Assembly: GCF_947581915.1 (NCBI RefSeq)
Contig: NZ_CANPWG010000039.1
Coordinates: forward strand, 1 to 64,000
Reading direction: 5' to 3'
DNA: 64,000 nucleotides
Source of the DNA: Candidatus Palauibacter scopulicola
Lineage (GTDB): Bacteria; Gemmatimonadota; Gemmatimonadetes; Palauibacterales; Palauibacteraceae
The notes beneath the pieces are model-generated. The model was not told the origin of the DNA, ran no database searches, and saw only the letters and a list, made by a program, of their open reading frames with translations. The position numbers and the translations under genes are program-made. Shown here piece after piece: positions 50,686 to 58,792 of the stretch (position 1 is the stretch's first letter; the number at the start of each line of letters is the position of its first letter).

Positions 50686-52017
50686 TCAGGAATCGCAGAA
50701 ACCAACGGCAGTGTTTTCGATTACCGACCGAATTCCCTCCACGCCGAGCGCGCGCCCGAAGAACATCGCTTCGTCGATCTCTCCCTCGAACTCCACCTCC
50801 AATGCGTCGTCCGAGAACCCCTCCTCGCTTCGCGATCCGATGCCGACGGGCCCGTCGGTCGGGTTGATGCTCCCGGCGCGGTGCGTCCCCTGCGCTTCTC
50901 CGTTGACGTAGAACGTGAGGCGCTGGCCGTCCCAGGTCATGGCCAGGTGGGTCCACTCGCCGGCGACAAGGCGCGGTCCGTAGACCCTCGCGTCTCCGCC
51001 GAAGCCGGGCCGCACTCTGAGGACCGACCTCCACCGGCCGTTGTGGTTGTCGAGCAGCCACGACTCCTGCCAGGGGTGTCCCTTTCCGAGGGCGGTGCCG
51101 CTGCCGCTGGCCTCGTCCGGTCCCGGTTTGGCCCACGCCATGACGGAGAACGGCCCCGCCGGCTTGAGGGTGGGCGCGTTCGGCACGAGCGCGATCGCAT
51201 CCACGCCATCGAAGGAGAAGGCCTCCCCGGCGCCGGGAACGCCCTCGGCGTAGCCCGCTCCGTGCATGAGCGTCGCGTCCACGCCCCCGATACGGTCGGC
51301 GCCGCTGCCTTCGCCCGACCACCAGTGCAGGATGCCTCCCGGAACCGCGCAGACCGCCAGTTCGAAGCTCTGCCGGGCTTCGGCTTCTTCGTGGTCCCGC
51401 GCCGTCACCGTCGCCTCCGCCGTGCCCCGCGAGAGCCCGACCATGGTCAACTCGCTCCCGGCAACGGAGACCCCCGCTACGAGCGGGTCGGATGAGGCAG
51501 CACTGTAGGTCAGGGCATCGCCTTCCGGATCGGTGAAGTAACCGGAGACATCGATGGTCTCCGTACCGCCCGTGACCAGCGTCCGTGAGGCGATCTCGCT
51601 CACGGGCGTCGGCGCCAGGTTCGGAACCGTCACGGAGAACGACAGACTGGCCTCCCCACCCCTCCCGTCGCTCGCGGTGACGGTGGCCGATGCCGCACCC
51701 CGGGACACGGCGATGAGGATCAACCGCGCGCCGGACACCGCGGCCTCCGCGACGAGCGTGTCGGACGATGCGGCGCCGTATGTCAGTGCGTCGCCATCCG
51801 GATCCCGGAAGAACTGCGAGAGGTCCACTGTGGCGTTCGTGCCGGCGACAATGGATTGCGCCGGAATGGCACCCGTGGCCTCGGGCGCCCGGTTCTCCGG
51901 GGGCGCCGGGGGTGCCGGGTCGGGATCCACGACGAGACTGTCCCCTCCCCCGCAACCGACAACCACGGCAAGGGTCAGAAGGCGCGGAGGCGCGATACGC
52001 GACACTGGACGGGCCAT
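50686..52017 (-). CDS. Putative lipoprotein with two cadherin-like repeats and a LamG domain
   Basis: 443 residues from ATG 52017 (GTG 52023 is an alternative; GAGGAGG lies upstream). The N-terminal signal 'LLTLAVVVGCGGG' has a lipobox-like VVGC, so a lipoprotein is likely. A Pro-rich linker is followed by two matching ~90-residue Ig/cadherin-like repeats ('SQFFRDPDGDALTYGAASSD' and 'SGYFTDPEGDALTYSAASSD'). A C-terminal laminin-G/concanavalin domain (~225-440: 'FSVMAWAKPG', 'EWTHLAMTWDGQRLTFYVNG', 'GEIDEAMFFGRAL') closes it. Surface carbohydrate or protein binding is plausible. First gene of the - strand cluster. Confidence 0.88.
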   Translation of the reverse strand: MARPVSRIAPPRLLTLAVVVGCGGGDSLVVDPDPAPPAPPENRAPEATGAIPAQSIVAGTNATVDLSQFFRDPDGDALTYGAASSDTLVAEAAVSGARLILIAVSRGAASATVTASDGRGGEASLSFSVTVPNLAPTPVSEIASRTLVTGGTETIDVSGYFTDPEGDALTYSAASSDPLVAGVSVAGSELTMVGLSRGTAEATVTARDHEEAEARQSFELAVCAVPGGILHWWSGEGSGADRIGGVDATLMHGAGYAEGVPGAGEAFSFDGVDAIALVPNAPTLKPAGPFSVMAWAKPGPDEASGSGTALGKGHPWQESWLLDNHNGRWRSVLRVRPGFGGDARVYGPRLVAGEWTHLAMTWDGQRLTFYVNGEAQGTHRAGSINPTDGPVGIGSRSEEGFSDDALEVEFEGEIDEAMFFGRALGVEGIRSVIENTAVGFCDS

Positions 52018-52040
52018 GGCCACCCTCCCCTCCTCGGACG

Positions 52041-52072
52041 TTTGGCAGCCTGTCGGTCGCTGCGTAGCTTTG
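52041..52072 (+). promoter_or_regulatory. Bacteroidota-type promoter, TTTG-N20-TAGCTTTG
   Basis: TTTG at 52041-52044 and TAGCTTTG at 52065-52072 match the Bacteroidota housekeeping consensus (TTTG, 19-21 nt, TAnnTTTG) at every defined base. It lies in the divergent gap before the + strand methyltransferase-wecB-GT4 unit. Transcription would begin near 52079, giving a leader of about 138 nt. Confidence 0.7.
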
Positions 52073-52130
52073 GGGTTCGTATCCTCAAACCAGCATCAGG
52101 TTCCCCGCCCGCGACTCGGCCGGCGGCCCA

Positions 52131-52155
52131 GGTCGCCTCGGCATTCCAGGCGACC
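52131..52155 (+). other. Perfect hairpin in the 5' leader of the methyltransferase-wecB unit
   Basis: GGTCGCCT (52131-52138) and AGGCGACC (52148-52155) form a perfect 8-bp stem with a 9-nt loop, midway between the promoter and the start codon. It could be an attenuator or protein-binding element. No known riboswitch pattern is recognised. Confidence 0.5.
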
Positions 52156-52216
52156 CCGCCGGTTCCGCCGTCCCCACACATTTCGGGCGCGGAGTCGTGC
52201 GAGAAAGGAATAGTCG

Positions 52217-52999
52217 GTGGCATCCCCGCTCCGCAAATCGTCCCCCGAGGCTGGACCCGCCGAGGGCGACGTGCGCCGGGCGGGGTTGCTCGCCTCGCTC
52301 GTCCGCGCCCTCCACCGCCGCCTGCCCGGCCTCGTGGGCGGGGCCAGGCGCATCGTGTACCGGACCCCGCTGCTGCGGAACGTCATGCTGCCGACGTATC
52401 CGTACTGGGTGGATCCGGGGGTACTGGCAGCGATGGTGGGCCTCATCGAAGCCACGCGAGGGACGGGAGGGGCCGTGGTGGAGATCGGCGTCGGCCGCGG
52501 CGACAGTTCGGTGTTCATCCTCGAACATCTGTCGACGACCGGCGATCCGCGCGACCTGGTGCTGGTGGACACGTTCGACGGCTTCACGCCGGAGAGCATC
52601 GCGCATGAGACCGGCGAGCGGGGCAAGACGAGGTCGGAGATCTCGGACTATACCTACCTGGACCGCCGGGTGTACGAACACGGTCTCTCGCGCCTGGGCT
52701 ACTCGAATTTCCGCATCGTCGAGGGCGACTGCGCGCAGGTGGACTGGGCGGACGTCACGGGCCCGGTCGGCGCGGTGCTGCTGGACGTGGACCTCTACAT
52801 GCCCACTCGGCACGTGCTCGATGCGATCTGGCCCCTCGTCGTCCCCGGCGGCGGATTCGTCCTCGATGACTGCATCGAACCGAACTGGGCGGACGGCGCC
52901 CTCCAGGCCTACTCCGAATTCACGGACCGCCACGGCTTGCCGTTCACCAGGGTCGGGCGCAGCGGCGGGCTCATCGTTAAGCAGGCCGACGAAGAATGA
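52217..52999 (+). CDS. TylF/MycF-family SAM methyltransferase
   Basis: 260 residues from GTG 52217 with AAAGGAA ~7 nt upstream. SAM motif I 'GAVVEIGVGRGDSSVFILE' (~86-104), 'LVLVDTFDGF' (~113-122), and a metal/acid region 'VGAVLLDVDLYMPTRHVLD' then 'GGGFVLDDC', as in macrocin O-methyltransferases. It probably methylates a sugar hydroxyl. Co-encoded with wecB and a GT4 (ATGA overlap), so the target is likely a surface glycan. Confidence 0.88.
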   Translation: MASPLRKSSPEAGPAEGDVRRAGLLASLVRALHRRLPGLVGGARRIVYRTPLLRNVMLPTYPYWVDPGVLAAMVGLIEATRGTGGAVVEIGVGRGDSSVFILEHLSTTGDPRDLVLVDTFDGFTPESIAHETGERGKTRSEISDYTYLDRRVYEHGLSRLGYSNFRIVEGDCAQVDWADVTGPVGAVLLDVDLYMPTRHVLDAIWPLVVPGGGFVLDDCIEPNWADGALQAYSEFTDRHGLPFTRVGRSGGLIVKQADEE

Positions 53000-54156
53000 C
53001 CACGGTGCCGCGAATCCTGATCGTGATCGGGACCCGTCCGGAGGCGATCAAGATGGCGCCGGTCCATGAAGCGCTTTGTCGCCTCGCACCGGCGCTGGAA
53101 ACGAAGGTCGCGCTGAGCGGGCAACACCTGGACCTCGTGGAGCCGGCCATCGACGTCTTCGGCATCGTGCCGGACTACCGGCTGAACGTGATGCGGGAAG
53201 GCCAGGACGTGGCGGATGTCGTGAGCCGCGTGCTCCGGGACCTGCGTACCATCCTGCGCGAAGCCGCGCCGGACGTCCTCCTCGTGCAGGGCGACACGGC
53301 GACGGTGTTCGCCGCTTCGCTGGCCGGGTTCCTCGAGAAGGTGAAGGTGGGGCACGTGGAGGCGGGACTCCGGAGTCACGACCGCTACGCGCCCTTCCCC
53401 GAGGAGATCCTGCGCCGCCTCACGGATGTCGCATCCGAGTACCATTTCGCCCCGACGATCCGGGCGCGTGACGAGTTGCTGCGAGAGAACACCTCGCCGG
53501 ACACGGTGTTCGTCACCGGGAATACGGTGGTCGACGCCCTGCTCTCCGTCGCCCGGCGCGAACGACCTGTAAGGGATCCTTCCCTGGCGGAGATCCGGTC
53601 GCGGGTCCGGGGCGGCGAGGCGCGGCTCGTGCTCTTGACCGCGCATCGCCGCGAGGCTTTCGGCCCTCCTCTCACCGAGATCTTTCGGGCCGTGCGGGAC
53701 GTGGCCGATGCACACCTCGATGTGTGCGTGCTCTATCCCGTCCATCCCAACCCGAACGTGCTCGTGCCGGCGCGTGAGTCGCTGGCGGACCACCCGCGCA
53801 TCCACCTCACGGAGCCGCTCGACTACCTGGACCTCGTAGCGGCGCTGGAATCCGCGGCGCTCGTGATGACCGATTCCGGCGGCATTCAGGAGGAGGCGCC
53901 GACGTTCGCCACGCCGGTCCTCGTATTGCGGGATGTCACGGAGCGTCCGGAGGGAGTGGAGGCCGGCGTCGCCGAACTCGTCGGCACGGATCGCCGGCTC
54001 ATCGCGGAGCGTGCCCGTGCGGCCCTGTCTCGTGAGCCCGGCCGTGAACCGCCCCGCAATCCATACGGGGACGGGCGAGCGGGCGAGCGGATCGCGGACA
54101 TCCTGGCCGCGGACCTGCTCGGACGGACGCGCCGACTCGAGGATTGGACCGGATGA
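52996..54156 (+). CDS. wecB: UDP-N-acetylglucosamine 2-epimerase (non-hydrolysing)
   Basis: 386 residues. It converts UDP-GlcNAc to UDP-ManNAc. The N-terminal 'ILIVIGTRPEAIKMAPV' (~7-23), 'VQGDTATVFAASLAGFLEKVKVGHVEAGLRS' (in blocks, ~97-125), 'VTGNTVVDAL' and 'LTAHRREAFGPPL' (~210) are diagnostic; 'VMTDSGGIQEEAPTF' near 290 closes the active site. WecC, the following dehydrogenase, is not in the window, so ManNAc itself may be the product used. Confidence 0.95.
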   Translation: MTTVPRILIVIGTRPEAIKMAPVHEALCRLAPALETKVALSGQHLDLVEPAIDVFGIVPDYRLNVMREGQDVADVVSRVLRDLRTILREAAPDVLLVQGDTATVFAASLAGFLEKVKVGHVEAGLRSHDRYAPFPEEILRRLTDVASEYHFAPTIRARDELLRENTSPDTVFVTGNTVVDALLSVARRERPVRDPSLAEIRSRVRGGEARLVLLTAHRREAFGPPLTEIFRAVRDVADAHLDVCVLYPVHPNPNVLVPARESLADHPRIHLTEPLDYLDLVAALESAALVMTDSGGIQEEAPTFATPVLVLRDVTERPEGVEAGVAELVGTDRRLIAERARAALSREPGREPPRNPYGDGRAGERIADILAADLLGRTRRLEDWTG

Positions 54157-55277
54157 ACATCCTCATGCACACCGTCTACTATGCGCCCGAGGTCGGAGGG
54201 CTGGAGAGTCACGTGCACTTTCTCTGCCGCGCACTGGCGGCACGAGGGCACACGGTGCGCGTGGTGACGTCCGCTTCGCTGCCCGGCCTCCCGCCGTTCG
54301 AGACCATGGACGGCGTGGAGCTTCGCAGGACATGGCTCCCGGCACGAAACACGCCAGGCTGGGCCGCACACGCGCTGGGGTCGCTGCCGAGCTTCATCGA
54401 GTGGGCCGGGGAGGCGGATATCCTCCACGCGCAGGATATTGCGGCGGTCCCGCCCTGCCTCGTGGCGCGCGGCACGAGCGGGACTCCGATCGTCACCACC
54501 TACCACACGAGCCATTTCCTCCGACGTGCGGAATCCCGTTTCTGGCGTCCGGTTTTCCGCGGGTTCCTGCGGGCGGCGGACCACAATCTCGCGGCGAGCA
54601 GGGAGATCGCGGACGTCGGCGAGTCTATCGCTCCCGGCGCGCACGTGGAGCCGCTGACGAACGGCGTGGACACCGAGACGTTCCGGCGCACAGGCGCGCC
54701 GGAGCCGAGCCGCGGTACGGAGCGACCCGCCCGCCTCATCGCCCCGCGACGCCTGTTCGAGAAGAACGGCGTCGAGTACTTCGTGCGGGCGCTCCCGCTC
54801 ATCGCCGAACATGTCGGCGTGGAAGCGCTCATCGTGGGCGACGGCCCGGAACGGGATCGGCTCGAGGCGCTGGCACGCGAGCTCGGGGTCTCGGACCGGG
54901 TGAGCTTCCTCGGGGCCCGGCCGCACGCCGAGATGCCTCGACTGCTGTCCTCGTGCGACCTCGCCGTCTTCCCTTCCCTCATGGAAGCAACATCCGTGGC
55001 CGCGCTCGAGGCGATGGCGTGCGAACTTCCGGTGGCGGCGACGAACGTCGGAGGTCTCCCGGAGATTGTCGACGACGGCGTCGGAGGTCTCTGTGAGCCC
55101 GCCGACCCGGTGAGCCTGGCACGGCTGGTCACAGGGCTGCTGGAGGGTGGTCGATTGCCGGATCTGGGGGCCGAGGCCCGCCGGCGGGTGGTCTCGCAGT
55201 GGAGCAACGAACGCCTGGCGGACCGCCACGAGGAGATCTACGCGGAGCTTCTCTCCGAGCGCGCGCGCCGGAACTGA
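54153..55277 (+). CDS. GT4-family glycosyltransferase
   Basis: 374 residues from ATG 54153 (ATGA overlap with wecB). The N-domain has 'YYAPEVGGLESHVHFLCRAL' (~8-27), with the GG loop typical of GT-B enzymes. The C-domain has 'ALIVGDGPERDRLEALA' and the E-x7-E motif 'EATSVAALEAMACELPVAATNVGGLPEIV' (in blocks, ~275-303). It transfers a nucleotide-sugar residue to a lipid-linked glycan, presumably using the methylated or ManNAc sugars made by its neighbours. Its 3' end overlaps the convergent YfhO gene by 40 bp. Confidence 0.92.
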   Translation: MNILMHTVYYAPEVGGLESHVHFLCRALAARGHTVRVVTSASLPGLPPFETMDGVELRRTWLPARNTPGWAAHALGSLPSFIEWAGEADILHAQDIAAVPPCLVARGTSGTPIVTTYHTSHFLRRAESRFWRPVFRGFLRAADHNLAASREIADVGESIAPGAHVEPLTNGVDTETFRRTGAPEPSRGTERPARLIAPRRLFEKNGVEYFVRALPLIAEHVGVEALIVGDGPERDRLEALARELGVSDRVSFLGARPHAEMPRLLSSCDLAVFPSLMEATSVAALEAMACELPVAATNVGGLPEIVDDGVGGLCEPADPVSLARLVTGLLEGGRLPDLGAEARRRVVSQWSNERLADRHEEIYAELLSERARRN

Positions 55278-57724
55278 ACGCCGTTGGCAGCCAGCAGGGC
55301 AAGCAACACCGCGACTCCCAGCCAGAACGACCACATCAACAGACCGGATTCGTAGTACATCTCCACCTGTGCCCGTCCGGCCGGCACCGGCACTGCCCGC
55401 AGCGTGTGGTACGCACGCATGACCGGCACGCTCTCCCCGTTCACGCGAGCCTTCCACGCGGGATACCAGTTGTCCGCGACCACGAGGAGGGCGGGCCGCT
55501 CGGCGGATACCTCGAGCCGAAGCCGATCCGGTCCGCGCTCGAGCCATGTCACCTCCCCACTCACCGAACCCCCGTCTAGCTCCAGCGACGGCGCGTCGGC
55601 CAGGACCACTTCCCTTTCCGGATCGAAGTCCGGAGACAGCATGTAGGGCACGGCCTCCTCGTCGGTTTTGACGACGGCGGAGCCCACGAGGCGGGCGCGA
55701 GGCAACCCCGCCTCCTCGAACACGGACTCCACGGTCCGACCGTCCGGCGTTTGCGTGCGGCTGAGGACCGGACCGGCGGGAGACTGCCCCATGGCAAGAT
55801 CGGGCCAGAGGATGTAGCGCACGTTGAGCAGGGCCCGGATGTTGCCGGACTGCAGGAGGTTGAGCGGAAGCCCGGAACCCGCCATCCCGATCAGTTCGCG
55901 GTACCGGGCGAGGTCGTTCGGATGGTGGCCGGCCGCCATTTCGATCCCGCTCAGGACCGGATCGAGATCCTGCCCCGCCCTCCGCAGGGACAGCATGCGG
56001 TAGGGCTCCTCGCTCCCCCTCTCGCGTTCCAGCACCGCCTGGATGTTCGGATCCGGGGCGGCCCATTGGTGGAAGTCCATCGTCTGAACGAAGATCCGGT
56101 CCACCCGCAGCGCGTCCGTGGCCACCAGGGCGACGAGTCCGAGAACGAACAGGGCCGGCCGGAGGCGGGACCCGCGGTAGGCCCACGCCAGGATCACGAG
56201 GACTCCCGCCAGCACGAACGCGAGCCAGGCCCCCTCTGTGATGTGCGGCGCGGCTGCGGCCAGCGCGGCCTGGCGCCCTTCGTCGATCCCGAAGACCGCC
56301 GTCCACGTGGACGTCAAACGCCCGACCGAGGCGAGTAGCGCCACACCCCCCAGGATGGCGGCGCCCCAGAGGAGCACGCGCTCCGGCTTGTCCGACGCCG
56401 GCGCCTCCCGCCGCGCGGCGCGAAGGCGGTCGACGCCCAGGGCAGCCAGCGTCGCCACGGAGAATGCGAACAGAAACATCGCCGTGGACGGAGCCCGGAA
56501 CATTCGGATGCCGGGCACGACTTCGTAGGCGACGCGCCATACAGGCGTATGCGCGCCGAGCGCGAACAGGAGGACGGCGCCGGCCAGTCCGGCGAAGAAC
56601 CAGCGCGTGCCACGTCTGGCGCCGCCGGCAAAGGACACCGCCGCCAGCAGCAGCAGCACCAGTCCCGCGTACTCGGAATTGAGCTTGAACGGATTGCGGC
56701 CCCAGTAGGTGCCCGCGGCCCACGCGGCGGATCCGTTCACGCTGCTGCCGACGAACTGCGGGATCACGAGCGAGGCCACCTCCTCTGGGTGGAGCGACCA
56801 CGAACTCGACCATGCCTCGCCGGTTTCCCCCGCGAGTTCACCGGACGTGGCCGTGCGGCGGGAGAACTCGGACACGTAGTCGACAGCGGGGATGAGCTGT
56901 CCCCCGGCGATGATCGCGCCCGCGACCGAAGCCAGCAGAAAAAACCCGAACCGGCCCAGCGCACGGCGGCTCCGCACGCCGGACAGACTTCTGGACCCCC
57001 GCCGCAGGAGGCGGATCGTCCTGAAGATTGCGAACGCTCCGGCGGCCGCGAACAGGAAGTACGCCAACTGGAAGTGCGGCGTCAGGATGACCGCCGCTAC
57101 AACGAGCGCGATGCCGGTGAACGAACTCAACCGGGGGCGCAGGAAGAAGCGCTCCGTACAGAGAAACAGAAGGGGCGCAAGGGCGGTCACGAACAGCTTC
57201 CCGTCCTGCCCTCCGTAGACGAGACTCACCATCACCGGGGCCAGCATGTAACCGACGCCGGACACCAGTGCCGCACTCCGCGAGACGCCGAGGGCCCGGG
57301 TCCAGCCAAACATGAAGAATCCCGCGGCGATCACGTGCAGGATGAGTTTCCAGCCCAACGACCGATACGTCTCGGTGAGGAGCAGAAGGAGCAACGACGG
57401 GGGATAGAGCGCATCGCCCGCGCTCAGCCCGTCAATGTACGGAGTGCCTCCCAGAACCTCGGGCTGCCAGAGCGGCACCCGGCCAAGTTCCCTGATGTCC
57501 TCCGCGTAGAGGGCGCGGGCGTGATATCCCCCGGAGAGTGTATCGGTGCCCACCAGCATCGCATCGCTGAATATGAAGGATGCGAAGAGCACGATCCCGA
57601 GGGCGGGGAACAAGACCCACGGAGCCCAGCGCGGCACGACAGCCGCAGGTCCGGGATTCGCCCCGTCGTTTCCCCGCTCGAGCGCCGGCTCGGGGCCGCG
57701 CCGCCGTTTATCCTTCGAACGCAT
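55238..57724 (-). CDS. YfhO-family membrane glycosyltransferase-like protein
   Basis: 828 residues from ATG 57724 (TTG 57739 also possible). About twelve or more membrane helices: an N-terminal block with 'LGTDTLSGGYHARALYAEDIRELGRVPLW' (in blocks, ~60-90), the acidic loop after helix 1 that carries catalytic acids in GT-C enzymes, then 'HPEEVASLVIPQF' and a soluble C-terminal domain ending in one last helix. YfhO of B. subtilis glycosylates lipoteichoic acid. In a Gram-negative the acceptor must differ, probably a surface glycan. Convergent with the GT4 gene. Confidence 0.85.
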   Translation of the reverse strand: MRSKDKRRRGPEPALERGNDGANPGPAAVVPRWAPWVLFPALGIVLFASFIFSDAMLVGTDTLSGGYHARALYAEDIRELGRVPLWQPEVLGGTPYIDGLSAGDALYPPSLLLLLLTETYRSLGWKLILHVIAAGFFMFGWTRALGVSRSAALVSGVGYMLAPVMVSLVYGGQDGKLFVTALAPLLFLCTERFFLRPRLSSFTGIALVVAAVILTPHFQLAYFLFAAAGAFAIFRTIRLLRRGSRSLSGVRSRRALGRFGFFLLASVAGAIIAGGQLIPAVDYVSEFSRRTATSGELAGETGEAWSSSWSLHPEEVASLVIPQFVGSSVNGSAAWAAGTYWGRNPFKLNSEYAGLVLLLLAAVSFAGGARRGTRWFFAGLAGAVLLFALGAHTPVWRVAYEVVPGIRMFRAPSTAMFLFAFSVATLAALGVDRLRAARREAPASDKPERVLLWGAAILGGVALLASVGRLTSTWTAVFGIDEGRQAALAAAAPHITEGAWLAFVLAGVLVILAWAYRGSRLRPALFVLGLVALVATDALRVDRIFVQTMDFHQWAAPDPNIQAVLERERGSEEPYRMLSLRRAGQDLDPVLSGIEMAAGHHPNDLARYRELIGMAGSGLPLNLLQSGNIRALLNVRYILWPDLAMGQSPAGPVLSRTQTPDGRTVESVFEEAGLPRARLVGSAVVKTDEEAVPYMLSPDFDPEREVVLADAPSLELDGGSVSGEVTWLERGPDRLRLEVSAERPALLVVADNWYPAWKARVNGESVPVMRAYHTLRAVPVPAGRAQVEMYYESGLLMWSFWLGVAVLLALLAANGVQFRRARSERSSA

Positions 57725-57823
57725 GCATGGCACCGCCAATCATCGCCTTACCTCAGGCCTGTTCACACTGCGCCCAACGTACCTGCCAGCCCGGGGCAAC
57801 TCCACTGCGCTTCGGCTTCGCGA

Positions 57824-58792
57824 TTACCTCCGGCGAGCACCCAACCCGATCAGCGCGGCGATCGCGAACCCGACGATTTCGGCCAGCGTGGACCAGAGCC
57901 TGGCGGCCAGGGCCAGCGCGGCCGCGGGCCCGATCGGAAGGCCCCCCGCAACGCCGAGCAGGCTCGCCAGGGCCGCCTCGCGCACGATCATGCCGGCGGG
58001 GGCCAGGATGACCAGGTATCCGGCCACGTAGGCGACGGCGAACACTCCGATCGCCTCGAGCGGGCCCAGAGGGTTCGACACGAGCATCCCTTCGAGCAGC
58101 AGCCAGAAACCGAGGCCGTGCGGCAGCCACAGCACGAGGCGCGCCAGCGTGGCCCGCAGGAGGAGGCCTCCCCTCACCTCGGGAGGCTCGGAATCGGGCG
58201 GTTCCCGCAACAGCCGGCGGCCCAGGCGGATCATGGCGCGAAGCGCGGGCGGCGCGAGGGCGGCGCCGATGGCGAGCACGCCGAACGCTGCCGACCACGG
58301 TCCGATGGCGCCGAAGACGCCCGGGCCGAGCACGGCCGCCCCGATGCCCGCGCCGGTGGCGAGCGTGCCCGCCTGGAGGACGAGCGCCACCGTGAGCGCG
58401 ACCACGCCGGAATCGCCGCGCGCGCGGACGTAGGCGACGAGACCCGTGGCCTGCCAGATCCTGCCCGGCAGGTATCGGGCGAGTTGCGACCCGAGCCACA
58501 CGGAGACGCCTTCCCGCACGCCCATGCGGGCGCCGCAGGCGCGGAACACGAAAGCCCAGAGGGCGGCGCCGGCCAACAGGGCCAGGACTTCGCAGGCCAC
58601 CGCGCCGACCAGCCACGGCGCGCGGAGCCGCCAACCTACGCCCTCCGCCCCGGCCACCGCCGCCCAGGCGTCCCAGCGGCCGGACAGGGCCACGGCAACC
58701 GCAACGAGTGCGGCCACCAGGAAGACGAACGCACCGATGACGACGGCGGGACGCGGCCGCCCCGCCGCCCCGGCACCGGGAGCGCGCATCAC
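57824..58792 (-). CDS. UPF0104 / LPG-synthase-like flippase-domain membrane protein
   Basis: 322 residues, eight or so membrane helices. The motif 'ARYLPGRIWQATGLVAYVRARGDSG' (in blocks, ~105-130), with the R-Y-x-P-G-x-I-W core, marks the family of lysylphosphatidylglycerol-synthase transmembrane regions and AglD-like proteins. 'APAGMIVREAALASLLG' near 265-280 is the second family block. Such proteins accompany lipid-linked sugar pathways. Start GTG 58792 (GTGA) or ATG 58789 immediately after it; both are coupled to the upstream gene's stop. Confidence 0.85.
   Translation of the reverse strand: MMRAPGAGAAGRPRPAVVIGAFVFLVAALVAVAVALSGRWDAWAAVAGAEGVGWRLRAPWLVGAVACEVLALLAGAALWAFVFRACGARMGVREGVSVWLGSQLARYLPGRIWQATGLVAYVRARGDSGVVALTVALVLQAGTLATGAGIGAAVLGPGVFGAIGPWSAAFGVLAIGAALAPPALRAMIRLGRRLLREPPDSEPPEVRGGLLLRATLARLVLWLPHGLGFWLLLEGMLVSNPLGPLEAIGVFAVAYVAGYLVILAPAGMIVREAALASLLGVAGGLPIGPAAALALAARLWSTLAEIVGFAIAALIGLGARRR

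Noticed and set aside
57725-57823. Possible promoter TACGTTGG (minus strand) before the YfhO gene
   Set aside because: Only a partial match to TAnnTTTG, and the upstream box is poor; too weak to list as a feature.
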